Below are positions 1 through 9,695 of a stretch of 27,500 nucleotides of DNA, one piece after another. Origin of the DNA: Halisarca cf. caerulea. Lineage: Eukaryota; Porifera; Demospongiae; Chondrillida; Halisarcidae. The position numbers and the translations under genes were made by a program. Positions within the stretch are counted from its first letter, which is position 1; every line of letters starts with the position of its first letter. Below the pieces are notes generated by a model. That model saw only the letters and a list, made by a program, of their open reading frames with translations. It did no database searches and was not told where the DNA came from. The stretch is taken from contig CAUJGJ010000166.1 in NCBI GenBank assembly GCA_963170055.1, forward strand, positions 725,001-752,500, in the 5' to 3' direction.

Positions 1-388
1 TTTTTGACGTGTTTCGATAGTCCAATAAACTCCGCTCCACATACAGAAGAACATTTCAACTAACGTCCGTTCAATTTTATATGGTGGCATGTGATTTTCA
101 GTTAAATCATGGCAAAATGCTAGTGATTGCCTCTTTCCTATTCAAATACTGTTTACTACCATGTACGTATGTATGTATGTTACGCTTTTTCATTGCAATT
201 TTGATATCGTACAAGTTGTAGTATCTGATTATTAGATAAATCATGGCTTACACAGTAATCATGCCTTACTAAATCCCATATCACCCAACTCTACTCGTAT
301 GAAGATTGATAGCATGTGAGGTTTGCATGTTTGAAGTGTGTGTGAGGTGTGATGTGTGAGGTGTGCATGTGTGAGGTGTGCATGTTTG

Positions 389-475
<87 letters not shown>

Positions 476-507
476 TGCATGTGTGTGCGTGTGTGTGTGT
501 GTGTGTG

Positions 508-558
<51 letters not shown>

Positions 559-694
559 GTGTGCGTGTGTGTGCGTGTGTGTGTGTGTGTGCGTGTGTGT
601 GTGTGTGTGTGTGAGGTGCGCATGTGTGACGCGCGCGCGTGTGTGTGTGGGTGTGTGTGGGTGTGTATGTGAGGTGTACATGTATGATGTGAGT

Positions 695-759
<65 letters not shown>

Positions 760-927
760 GTGTGCATGTGTGAGGTGTGTGTGTGTGTGTGAGGTACGTC
801 TTGTGAGAAATGCTGGACTGGCAGTAAATCTTAGGTTCTGATGTAGGAAGAGGAGATTCTTCATTCGTACAGTAATAGACACATAAACAATGCCAACAAT
901 ACACACAAGCTGTAATCTTATTGTCAT
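1..927 (-). CDS. Candidate 5' part of an unrecognised gene, two exons, runs off the left edge
   Basis: Seen: a minus-strand ATG at 925-927 opens about 43 codons with a hydrophobic N-terminus ([14 protein letters not shown], residues 7-20) followed by a basic stretch. A possible donor (GAC|gtacct) sits at 797/796, just before the GT/AC array. A possible acceptor (gaatag|GAAAG) at 139/138 opens a 137-nt frame with no stop to position 1, containing [16 protein letters not shown] and a Trp/aromatic-rich segment. The one base left from exon 1 plus two from exon 2 make an Arg codon, so phase agrees. The N-terminus could be a signal anchor; if translation starts at the second Met (codon 22) it resembles a mitochondrial presequence. 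I do not recognise the family. Splice sites are not strong and the gene is incomplete, so this is a hypothesis. Confidence 0.35.
313..793. repeat. Compound GT/AC microsatellite with interspersed GAGGTGTGCATG
   Basis: Almost continuous (GT)n broken at irregular intervals by gaggtgtgcatg and short GC-rich pieces such as gacgcgcgcgcg. It lies in the putative intron of the left-edge gene and keeps all frames open, giving meaningless Cys-Val and His-Thr polymers. Confidence 0.97.
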
Positions 928-1080
928 TTAAATTTCAATTGGGAAAAGGGAATTAGCGATCGTGTAAGAGAATACGTATTGTAAGTGCATTGTACAACCA
1001 GCAAGGTGTCAGTTTTGTTTGTATAGAAAAATAAATGGGTGCATGTGTTGAATTGTGGTCCACCTACTATGTGTATGTAC

Positions 1081-1082
<2 letters not shown>

Positions 1083-1159
<77 letters not shown>

Positions 1160-1190
1160 ATGCGTGCATGCGTGCACGTGTGTGCATGCA
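1083..1190. repeat. (GT)n microsatellite with GC-rich tail
   Basis: About 38 uninterrupted GT units (to about 1158) followed by catgcgtgcatgcgtgcacg, an alternating purine-pyrimidine tract of the kind able to adopt Z-DNA. Confidence 0.97.
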
Positions 1191-1250
1191 CAGGGCATTT
1201 ATTTCAGCCCACAGCTGCTTGGGATTTGGGGCGTGCACGCACCAAATTTA

Positions 1251-1391
1251 TAAACAACGTCACCCCTAACAGTAAACAACGTCACCACAAATTGTAAACT
1301 ACGTCATACAAATGAGAACGTCACTGAAAGTGCCCCATTATAAGTAGATATCAATGTTAGTGATGTCACAGCCCCGCATCACGATACGTCA
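1251..1391. promoter_or_regulatory. 22-bp minisatellite carrying ACGTCA (CRE half-site) motifs
   Basis: Three direct repeats beginning at 1251, 1273 and 1295 (taaacaacgtcacc type, period 22). ACGTCA occurs at 1257, 1279, 1301, 1318 and 1386, plus TGATGTCA near 1364. ACGTCA is the half-site of the CREB/ATF element in animals. Regulatory function is inference only; no adjacent gene start is supported. Confidence 0.35.
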
Positions 1392-1394
1392 TCA

Positions 1395-1923
1395 AAATGG
1401 CCGTTTTTTAATAGGCAAAGAGAAATCAGCTTTTCCGGAGGAGAAAATGCCCTACAACTTTCCTGTTTGTCTAACTTTTCCATTTAATGTAGTCTTGGCT
1501 ATAGGATTCTGCTTGTAGAATAATGCTATAATAAGGTAAGCGAAAGTAATTACTTTATTTGTTTCCATTTTTGCCGATTTCGGGGCACCAAAAAGTGCTT
1601 TTTTCCAAATGAAAGGTTTTAACAAGGTTATAATAGTAAACATCAAGCAAATTCATATAGTTCAGATATTTTGCCAGCGACTGAAGTAAATTTCGTGAAG
1701 CTACAGGGTCATCTTCTCCTCCGGAAATGGCAATTTCTGTCTTTTACCGAAAGTTTATGGCTCCTTTGTTGTTGCCTCAAACTTCTCTGTTTCGTACTTT
1801 TTCTTCTTCGGGTGTTCCTACAAATAACATTTGTTTAATTTTATAAAGTGTAATGTATAAGTTTATCCGTATTGGAAGCATAATATGCTAAGAAAATTGG
1901 TCAAGTTTCGCGACGGCCATTTT
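1395..1923. mobile_element. Foldback (inverted-repeat) element, non-coding
   Basis: An outer arm aaaatggccgt at 1395-1405 is matched inversely by acggccatttt at 1913-1923. An inner arm ttccggaggagaaaatg near 1434-1450 is matched by catcttctcctccggaa near 1713-1729. The arms are imperfect and the centre shows no coding capacity. A MITE-like or foldback transposon copy is the simplest reading; no clear target-site duplication was found. Confidence 0.5.
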
Positions 1924-1953
1924 ACTGTTATATCCGAGGGCTGAAATAAATAC

Positions 1954-1955
<2 letters not shown>

Positions 1956-2028
<73 letters not shown>

Positions 2029-2059
2029 ACATATTGTGTGTGTGTGTGTGTGTGTGTGT
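1956..2059. repeat. (GT)n microsatellite, two blocks
   Basis: Two GT runs separated by gcgtacatat. Simple sequence, no gene. Confidence 0.97.
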
Positions 2060-2356
2060 TTCACTATTTTCTATATGGTCTGTCTATGTAGAACAATCCC
2101 CTACCTCTTGCTGCAATTGAATGCAGATAGACGGACTTGTGCTGCTGTGGAGTTGTGAACATTCCATATAAGGAATTTAGACTATTGATAATAATGGTAA
2201 TTATAACAAATTATTGTCAAGGATGGTCTAAAATTTACCATTTTTCTATTTGGAATAATAATTTCAGGAAAGTTACTGTGGGTGGAGTCCCTAAACCTCA
2301 CCTCTCTGTAATTATTGTCCTGCATGCTATGTATTAGATCATATACAGCACAAGGT

Positions 2357-2783
2357 GCCCAACCTCATACACAGTGCCCGGCCTCACACATGCAGTCCGG
2401 CCTCACACATGCAGTCCGACCTCACACATGCAGTCCGGCCTCATACATGCAGTCCGGCCTCATACATGCAGTCCGGCCTCATACATGCAGTCCGGCCTCA
2501 TACATGGAGTCCGGCCTCATACATGCGTGTACTTGCCCATGCAGCCTCATACATGGGTGCCCAGCCTCATACATGGGTGCCCGGCCTCATACATGGATGC
2601 CCATGCAGTCCCATATATACATGGAGTCCGGCCTCATGGGTGCACTTACCGGCCGGGCCTCATACATGGGTGCCTGGCCTCATACTTGGATGCCCAGCCT
2701 CATAGGTGCCCGGCCTATATTTACGTGGGTGCATGCTCCCGGCCTCATACATGGGCGTTTGGCCTCAATATGGGTGCTCTAGA
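2357..2783. repeat. 19-bp minisatellite (ggcctcatacatgcagtcc)
   Basis: The first third is a regular 19-bp tandem array with the cac/tac variant of the unit. From about 2525 the array becomes irregular, with catgggtgcc and catggatgcc units of variable spacing. Because 19 is not a multiple of 3 and the unit has no stop in some frames, three frames stay open and give His-Thr-Cys-Ser-Pro repeats that are not genes. Confidence 0.93.
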
Positions 2784-2945
2784 ATTATAATTTATTATAT
2801 AATAATATATGATTCATAATAATTATTATTATATGCTTGTAATTACATTATTAAATATCTTAGAATTTAATTAAAATTAAAGAAACGTTCAAAAAGGAAA
2901 ATAATATAATATATAGTTAAATATTATAAATTGTTAGAAATAAAG
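2784..2945. other. AT-rich spacer without a gene
   Basis: Very AT-rich sequence (ataataatatatgattcataat type) between the 19-bp minisatellite and the foldback element. Nothing else is visible in it. Confidence 0.7.
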
Positions 2946-3226
2946 AAATGTACTATATCGATAGTCTGAGACAAAACATCGCTGTTTTGCCAGTGCATGT
3001 GCATGTGCTATAAGGCCTTTTCTGGGAATTCCACCCTTCATCAGTAGCACTGGGCAGAGCAGTAACGGATGTTCCTTGACCAATCCCGTGATGGGGGGTT
3101 TCCATGAAAGCTTACATCCGTTACTGGTCTGCCCAGATCGGGGTGGAATTCCCAGAAAAGGCCTTATAGCACATTGGCAAAACAGCGATGTTTCATCTCG
3201 ATCAGACTATCGTGGTTAGTACATTT
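2946..3226. mobile_element. 281-bp foldback MITE with ~110-bp inverted arms
   Basis: The left arm begins aaatgtacta (2946) and continues gatagtctga, aacatcgctgttttgcca, gtgctataaggccttttctg, ggaattccaccc and agtaacggatgt. The right arm carries the same blocks in reverse complement, ending tagtacattt (3226). The loop contains cccgtgatgggggg. No open frame spans it. The long near-perfect arms imply a strong hairpin if transcribed. The transposon superfamily is not determined. Confidence 0.8.
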
Positions 3227-3477
3227 ATATCTACCCTAGCTATAGTTGGAGCTTTTTAGAAGTTAAGAACAGAATTTTAGAGTAGTCGTGTCTTTACGCG
3301 CTGCAGTCCTCTCTTCTTACTGTGAGTATTTGTCACCGTCATGGTGCTTTTTATGGTGTGGTCAAACCGAGTTTACCTCGATTTATGCACAACTATATAA
3401 AAACCTTTTAAATTTGTTGATTATAAATTGTATATTATAATAATATTACTCATGATCAATGCTTGCGTGCATGTCCT

Positions 3478-3593
3478 TCGCACATGCACACACACTCACA
3501 AACAATATAATCATGCGAGCGCATGCACAAATGCACACATGCACTGCATGCATGCATGCACACATGGACACACACGCACACACACACACACAC
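3478..3593. repeat. Degenerate CA/GCATGC-rich tract
   Basis: Alternating purine-pyrimidine sequence with acacac, gcatgcatgcatgc and gcgcatgc segments, ending in a CA run. Confidence 0.85.
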
Positions 3594-3749
3594 CATAAAC
3601 CCTAAATACCAGGACTGGCAACTCGGATCCCGCTAATTAGCTAGTGAATTATAAGCCAAAAGTGTTATCACGTTCAGAAAAATTCAATTTATATAGGATG
3701 ATGTATTCGACCTGTGGTGTGCGAGCCGGAGTACATAGCACCACAAATG

Positions 3750-4511
3750 TACGCAGGTATGTTATGTCCGATTTCTGGACATAAAACAAAATGGCGGACG
3801 ACTACGAGGTACTATAATTTTTAGCTTCGATCTTCGTTCAAATGTAAGCAGACTTTCTGAAAATAGCCAAGATGGCATCTGACACATATATACTTGGCTT
3901 CGAAAGCAACAAAAGCTAGTTCTAACCTTTGCAAGTCGTTTGTAATGAGTTTTCTTTACACCATACGCAAATATTTCAAAATGCAAAAAGGCGGTGGTTA
4001 GGATCTTGGCTTTTGGACACGAAAGTAGGTTCAAAAGAAAGCACTGATTGAAAACTTACTAAATCGAATCTTGGGTGATGATCCTCCACTCCACGGCTGT
4101 TATGTCCGGGGGGTTTTGCCCAAAAACAAGGCTCCCAGCTATAAGATGTTGGACATAAACCGAACGGAGCAACGCACATTACCCCAAGATTCGATTCTGA
4201 GGGTTTGGTCCTTTGGTAACAATATATCAAAGTTTCAAAGCTAAAAGCCGAGATTTCTACCACCGCCTTTTTCGATAAAGTTTTCTTGTCGAATAGAACC
4301 GTCTTTCCAGGCTAAGTCACGCGTTGTCACATGTTCCATGAACATTTTTCTCGTATATTCACGTATATGTCCCGCTTGCAAATGATATCATCACCAAAAC
4401 AAACTATAGGCGTGTGACAAACCCACGCGTTGCCCTCTATAACGAAATTCATTGGGTGAAGCCAGATAACGTTGCGCTTTTGGCTGGATTAGGACATAAC
4501 ATACCTGCGTA
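3750..4511. mobile_element. 762-bp foldback element with perfect 20-bp terminal inverted repeats
   Basis: The exact sequence tacgcaggtatgttatgtcc at 3750-3769 recurs as its reverse complement at 4492-4511. Inside is a second nested inverted repeat: aaaaaggcggtggt near 3986 against accaccgccttttt near 4259, and aaatcgaatcttgggt near 4060 against accccaagattcgattc near 4181. If the outer TA on both sides is a target duplication, the TIR proper begins CGCAGG. Open frames of 86-95 codons across it look incidental. Probably a non-autonomous DNA transposon. Confidence 0.72.
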
Positions 4512-5103
4512 TACCATGTTCTATGGAATTGAGGATCTACATCCTCAATTTGTGTATAGTGAACTTCGTGCATGAACGGAGAGTTCCTGAATGCTGCAGC
4601 CTTTGAACGGAAGCAATCGGTCCCTGATTCGAATTCGCTGAGATAATGCATGTGTGCAGAACTTACCTTATGTGAACGGCTAGAAGTTGTTGTATATCTC
4701 GTCTATTGTGACCGGGGAGCCTCATGCAGTGTTTGCCTAGCTAGCTATACACACTAAGAACTGCATGTACTGTTAAAGGTTTTTCCACTCTGAAAATGTG
4801 TACAATTAAGGAATTTGACGGCTGTCTTTCTTTGAAGAACATACTGTGTCCTTCACTTTCTACATGGGCTTTAACATGAAAAGTGTACGAAACGTTGGAT
4901 AATCGAAACCAGTTAAAATGTTTAAGTCCTTATATACCATATTTTATCTTAAGGGTTAGAAATAAGAAAGAAAAAAGTTACGCCCACACACCACTCAACA
5001 TGCTTGTTTCCTTGCAGTTTGTATTTATACTGTAGACATAGATCAATACACACAGCATATAAATGTTGTGGTTGCCAGTCCCCGTATTTAGGGTCATGAT
5101 CAA
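4512..5103. other. Intergenic DNA, no supported gene
   Basis: Unique-looking AT-rich sequence between the 762-bp foldback element and the next CA array. No exon with acceptable splice sites or recognisable protein was found on either strand. Confidence 0.5.
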
Positions 5104-5104
5104 T

Positions 5105-5153
<49 letters not shown>
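5104..5153. repeat. (CA)n microsatellite
   Basis: Uninterrupted CA run of about 24 units preceding atgcgtgcatggg. Confidence 0.97.
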
Positions 5154-5155
<2 letters not shown>

Positions 5156-5555
5156 CGTGCATGGGTCCCCTTGACATGACACATAATATTTATATGTATA
5201 ATAATGTGAAATCTCAGATAATATAATATCATCATTGCATGGGTCACAATTATATAACCTTTATATTTCCTGCATGTTTGATCACGAGGTGTCCACAGAT
5301 TGCAGAGGGTTTATGTACATACATGCGTCAAAGTGAGGGATTTCAAATAGTTCCAGGGTGGAGCCATGCATGATGTCCTGTTGAAGGGGTCAACTACATT
5401 TCAGCTAGAGGTACCAGTGTTTCTTATTGTGTAGAGGTTTTACCATATACACCATGTAATGATGGACCTAGGTACGTAGGAGACACCACGACCAGTATAC
5501 CATTCAGCACGGTTCACGCAGGCATAGATGATGCACATAAAAATACATGATACAA

Positions 5556-6961
5556 TCAAGTAGTGTCACCAGTGGATACGGGGTTTCCCCTGTGGTTAAA
5601 AGTTATGAAGTTTGGATGACAGAAAATGGTCTCGTATTTCCTGAGGAACAGATGTGAGATGACAACTGATAATAGCATGGAAATATGTACTACGCACAAT
5701 AATTTGCTACACGCAAGCACACTGTGTACGCCACACATGCAAGCACACTGTGTACACCACACATGCAAGCACACTACACACACAAGGACACTGTGCACAC
5801 CACACATGCGAGGACACTGTGTACACCACACATGCGAGGACACTGTGTACACCACACATACAAGGACACTGTGCACACCACACATGCGAGGACACTGTGT
5901 ACACCACACATGCGAGGACACTGTGTACACCACACATAGAAGGACACTGTGTACACCACACATGCGAGGACACTGTGTACACCACACATAGAAGGACACT
6001 GTGTACACCACACATAGAAGGACACTGTGTACACCACACATAGAAGGACACTGTGTACACCACACATAGAAGGACACTGTGCACACCACACATAGAAGGA
6101 CACTGTGCACACCACACATAGAAGGACACTGTGTACACCACACATAGAAGGACACTGTGTACACTACACATGCAAGCACACTGTGTACACTACACATACA
6201 AGGACACTGTGTACACTACACATGCAAGCACACTGTGTACAACACACAATGGACAACACACAAGCACAATGCCAAGTATGAGAGTTTGTACAATGTACAT
6301 ACGTACATACGTACGGATATGGCCACGCATGTACAGTACAGTCAGATCTGATTCATCCGATACTGGTTTATCAGAAAACCTCATTTATCCGACACTCTGT
6401 TGTGATCCCCCATCACTCATCACTAAACTGTACACAATTTCACCTGATTTATCTGACACATTCACGGGGAACAGATACCGTCGGATAAACCAGAATGAGA
6501 TCCCACTGTATTTAGTACACAAATAAGTCACAATAAATACACATGTACAAACACACATAGCCACAAGCATATTATTCTAGTTGTAGGACTATTGCTGAAC
6601 ATGTCTTAAAATAGTTCTTGTCACAAAATAATCATTCGTGCAACGTTTCACCCATCACGGGCTCCATCTGTTATCCCATTGGTCTTTTATAGGCCAATGG
6701 GTAACTATTAGGCATAGCCAATTATTTTGATTTTTGTATTGCATGTGCCTGAAGAAGCCCGTGATGGGTGAAACGTTGCACGAATGACTATTTTGTGACA
6801 AGAACTAAATAGTCCTACAACGAGAATAATATACAACTAACATGTCTAACAGCTTCTATGAGCCACAAGCATATACATGCAAATAAATTACGAAGAAACA
6901 GAACACACACACATCCCACACATGCACACACACACACACATAAACACATGCGCGCGCGCGT

Positions 6962-7022
<61 letters not shown>

Positions 7023-7038
7023 AACACATGCGCGCGTG

Positions 7039-7076
<38 letters not shown>

Positions 7077-8393
7077 CACACACATGTACTCATGCTTACC
7101 TCCTAGCAAAGCTGGTTGTAGCACTGATGTTCACAAAGTGCCCAGACACTCTGGCCGCTCCAATACAGCACAACAGAGCTCCCAATATCACCTCTATTGC
7201 TATCTGCAAGTACATACGTACGTACGTATATAATATAAGTGCACAGAATACTTCACCTGATACTATAATTCAAAGTACATCATGATCACTTGTAACTGCT
7301 TAATGCATACATACTCATAGTTGCCAACCTCTGTCAATGATTTTGAGGGACAGAGCAACTCAGTTGCAGGACATTCACTGTTTTAGCGGGACGAGTGCAA
7401 ATGTTAAACTTTGGTTGATTATAGGAAAATTGAAAGATTTCCAACTGAATAAGCACCAAATGCTCCAGAAAAAGTAAATTTGAGGGTTTGTAAGACGTGT
7501 TTAGCAGTAAGTTATCCCTTCTTTGCCTCAAGTGATTTGCAGGACATTAGTAGCAGCTTCAGGGACAGCAGGACATATCGAGGCATTTTCAGGGACTGTC
7601 CTGCAAAATCAACAACAGTTGGCAGCTATGCATACTGTACACATATCGCATACTTATTGTATGCATGTACATATGTATGTACTACATACGTACGTATGTA
7701 CAGTGATTTCTCAGAAATCCCCCGCGGCTTTATGTACCATCCACTTTGCACATGAGTTGATAATCAGCCACACTCATTACTCCACGCCCCAAATGTTTCA
7801 AAACAACTTGTGGTGGATTGATGAGAGGGGGTCACTGCACATTCATTGTTCCTACTAGTCGTGTGTGCATTTGGCACAATACACACTTCCACATAATATT
7901 ATACAATGAGAGATAAAACAGAATGTAGACTTGGAGACGTGCAGACATTAGCTGAATATACGTAGTGAAATCACTAACAATGGTCTAATTGAAGATACAA
8001 GTAGTGACAGACACACCCACTCACACACCCCACACACCCACCTACACACCCCACACATGTACTCACACATACGTATGTACGTACTTAGGGATAGAAAATA
8101 TTGGTTTAATCAGCCATAATTATTTTCCAACAAAAGTCATGATTATCACGATATTCCAACAGTACTGAAATCCCACAGTACGTACGTATGTGTGTGAATG
8201 CAACAAACCACATGATATTTGGGGCCTAACCAAATCTAATGCTGACACTTAAATCAGAAAGAGACGATAAACACAATGATTATCCCAATAATCCTGATAT
8301 TGTGATAATCACAATGTCAAAATCACTGATAATACAATTATCATTGGATAACATACATATCATGATTAATGAAATATTGTCCAACCCCAGTAT

Positions 8394-8455
<62 letters not shown>

Positions 8456-9695
8456 GTCAATGCCGATAGAACTCTTCTCATTCTCCCGCTTAATCAACCG
8501 CATACGATGACTTTCTATGTACGTACCAAAAACCGAAAGCAAAATACATGTGATATGACAATTATAGAATACATGTCATATGACAATTATAGGAATAAGA
8601 ACAGGAATACAAGATGAAGGACGGATGGATGGGCAATCAATCATGTAATAGAAATACGCACATTAAAACATGCACACAAAGACCACTAAAGGGTTGAGCG
8701 ATTGTGGTGCTGTAAACAAGTGGTTTTATACATACATACATACATATGTATGTATGTTCTTTAGCAAAAGGAGCATTGTCAGCCTACAGTGGTCACTATA
8801 GAGATCTAGAGTGGTGTGCAGGCAGCTAGTTCTGTAGGATGAGCTAGTCAGTTAGTTTTGTAGGATCTCCTAGGCCACTGGGGTTAGTTGAGTTTGAGCA
8901 TGAAACACTTCAACGACAGATGAGGCTGATTTGGGCAATGGAATTGACAGGGAATGGAAAGATCCAGGGATGGGGGGTGGGTAGTCTGTTGCAACCAACC
9001 CTTACTTTCACTGGGGGAGGGGACTGTGCCCACCAACGCAACCTAGTCTGTTGCAACCAACCCTTACTGTCACTGGGGGAGGGGTGTGTGCCCGCCAACG
9101 CAACCTAGTCTGTTGCAACCAACCCTTACTGTCACTGGGGGAGGGGTGTGTGCCCGCCAACGCAATCTAGTCTGTTGCAACCAACCCTTACTGTCACTGG
9201 GGGAGGGGTGTGTGCTACACCAGACCACATCCCCTCACCACATGCTTGTACTCCCGTCCCCAGACAGTGAGGGGGGTTGTGACAATCAAGCCAATCAAAG
9301 CATTTCTGAGAAAAGGACATACACACCGTTTCACATGACATTGCAGTTAATGAAAATCCTTCACAGCATTTACAACTAGAACTGAAGTAATAGCAAACGT
9401 GTTTAGACACCTTCTAACTCTGCTACGTAAAAACTAAACTTCAAAGTGATGTGACAAACACGTTTGTGAAGTGCTAACATACGAAATAATTGATAGTTGT
9501 AGTATAAAGGGCAACTAGACACCAGCTACGGATCAATACTCTGCAACCAAATACCCACTCCATCCTCTTCACATGCGAGCAAGACCCGATACCGACTTTA
9601 CAACACATCCACCTACGCTGAAACCAACCTTCAATCACAGAATAAGCGCCATGCACTAAGAAGATGATGCCGAGGACCAGAACAACTTTAGACAT
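5556..9695 (-). CDS. EMC5: ER membrane complex subunit 5 (EMC5/MMGT family), four exons
   Basis: Exons on the minus strand: 9695-9629, 8514-8456, 7203-7100 and 5640-5556 (67, 59, 104 and 85 nt), total 315 nt, 104 residues plus TGA. Donors are gttggt, gtgagt and gtaagc, and one at each junction is met by an acceptor (catag, ttgcag, cctcag) in matching phase. The protein has a first hydrophobic segment at about 4-20 ([17 protein letters not shown]), a charged HRMRL..KREN loop at 25-36, a second membrane segment at about 43-63 ([13 protein letters not shown]), and the C-terminal family signature FNHRG at 91-95. From residue 40 to 95 it aligns with animal EMC5/MMGT1, essentially without gaps, as I recall that family. 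Animal members are usually about 110-131 residues, so this is slightly short. EMC5 is a core membrane subunit of the insertase for tail-anchored and multipass proteins in the ER. Introns are full of satellites and MITEs. Exon 1 start is supported by length and by the hydrophobic segment beginning at once. Confidence 0.88.
5700..6250. repeat. 26-bp minisatellite (about 21 units) in EMC5 intron 3
   Basis: Unit of type ggacactgtgtacaccacac followed by a 6-base variable part. Three variants form blocks: caagc- units at both ends, tgcgagg units mainly 5805-5965, and atagaagg units mainly 5930-6160. Each unit contains GTGTACAC (or GTGCACAC), a palindrome or near palindrome. There are no unique spacers, so it is not a CRISPR array. 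The array keeps several frames open on both strands without coding meaning. Confidence 0.95.
6339..6508. mobile_element. 170-bp TA-flanked MITE (Tc1/mariner-pogo style)
   Basis: Starts CAGTCAGATCTGATT and ends AATGAGATCCCACTG, imperfect inverted repeats, each flanked by TA (6337-6338 and 6509-6510). A further inverted pair is ggtttatc / gataaacc. It is inside EMC5 intron 3. TA duplication plus CAGT ends is typical of Tc1/mariner/pogo MITEs; family is inferred. Confidence 0.7.
6559..6874. mobile_element. Foldback element flanked by a 14-bp direct repeat
   Basis: Left arm about 6570-6661 (ttgtaggactatt, gttcttgtcacaaaata, tcattcgtgcaacgtttcac, ccatcacggg) is repeated inversely at about 6757-6832. 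agccacaagcatat occurs directly at 6559-6572 and 6861-6874 and may be a target-site duplication or an element end. The left arm has an extra ~19 nt (gctgaacatgtcttaaa region). The loop holds a second small hairpin (cccattgg / ccaatggg). Lies in EMC5 intron 3. Confidence 0.7.
6905..7087. repeat. CA microsatellite with two GCGCGC islands, next to EMC5 exon 3 donor
   Basis: Two CA runs separated and flanked by atgcgcgcgcgcgtgcgcac type sequence. In the gene's sense it is a GT array that begins 13 to 30 nt after the exon 3 donor gtaagc. Confidence 0.96.
7701..7838. mobile_element. 138-bp MITE in EMC5 intron 2
   Basis: Begins TA-CAGTGATTTCTCAGAAATCC and ends with the inverse of CAGTGACCCCCTCTCATCAATCC, so the ends form an imperfect inverted repeat. 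The left flank is TA; the right flank is CA, probably a mutated TA. It shares the CAGTG..TCTC..AATCC plan with the MITE at 12186-12318. Confidence 0.5.
8399..8452. repeat. (CA)n microsatellite abutting EMC5 exon 2 donor
   Basis: About 26 CA units. On the gene strand the exon ends GAC and the intron reads gtgagtgtgtgtg without interruption, so the donor is the edge of the array. Confidence 0.97.
8544..8593. repeat. Two-copy 25-bp direct repeat
   Basis: atacatgtgatatgacaatt and atacatgtcatatgacaatt, each followed by ataga/atagg, start at 8544 and 8569. It lies in EMC5 intron 1 close to the exon 2 acceptor. Confidence 0.85.
8982..9215. repeat. 62-bp minisatellite, four units, in EMC5 intron 1
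   Basis: Units start at 8982, 9044, 9106 and 9168 with tagtctgttgcaaccaaccc and contain cactgggggaggggtgtgtg. Units 2-4 are nearly identical; unit 1 differs at several positions and unit 4 is cut at about 48 bp. G-rich runs could form secondary structure. Confidence 0.95.

Noticed and set aside
259..1297. Many open frames of Cys-Val and His-Thr polymers
   Set aside because: They are translations of GT/CA microsatellites. Only the upstream part of one minus-strand frame (798-927) has non-repeat sequence and was kept as a candidate exon.
2315..2790. Three overlapping plus-strand frames of 116-155 codons
   Set aside because: All derive from the 19-bp minisatellite; three frames show the same repeated words.
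5556..6197. 213-codon minus-strand frame rich in Cys-Val-His-Ser, and overlapping frames on both strands
   Set aside because: They translate the 26-bp minisatellite. Only the last 85 nt (5556-5640) is real coding sequence, as EMC5 exon 4.
5700..6250. CRISPR-like regular array
   Set aside because: Units are contiguous with no unique spacers, and the DNA is eukaryotic.
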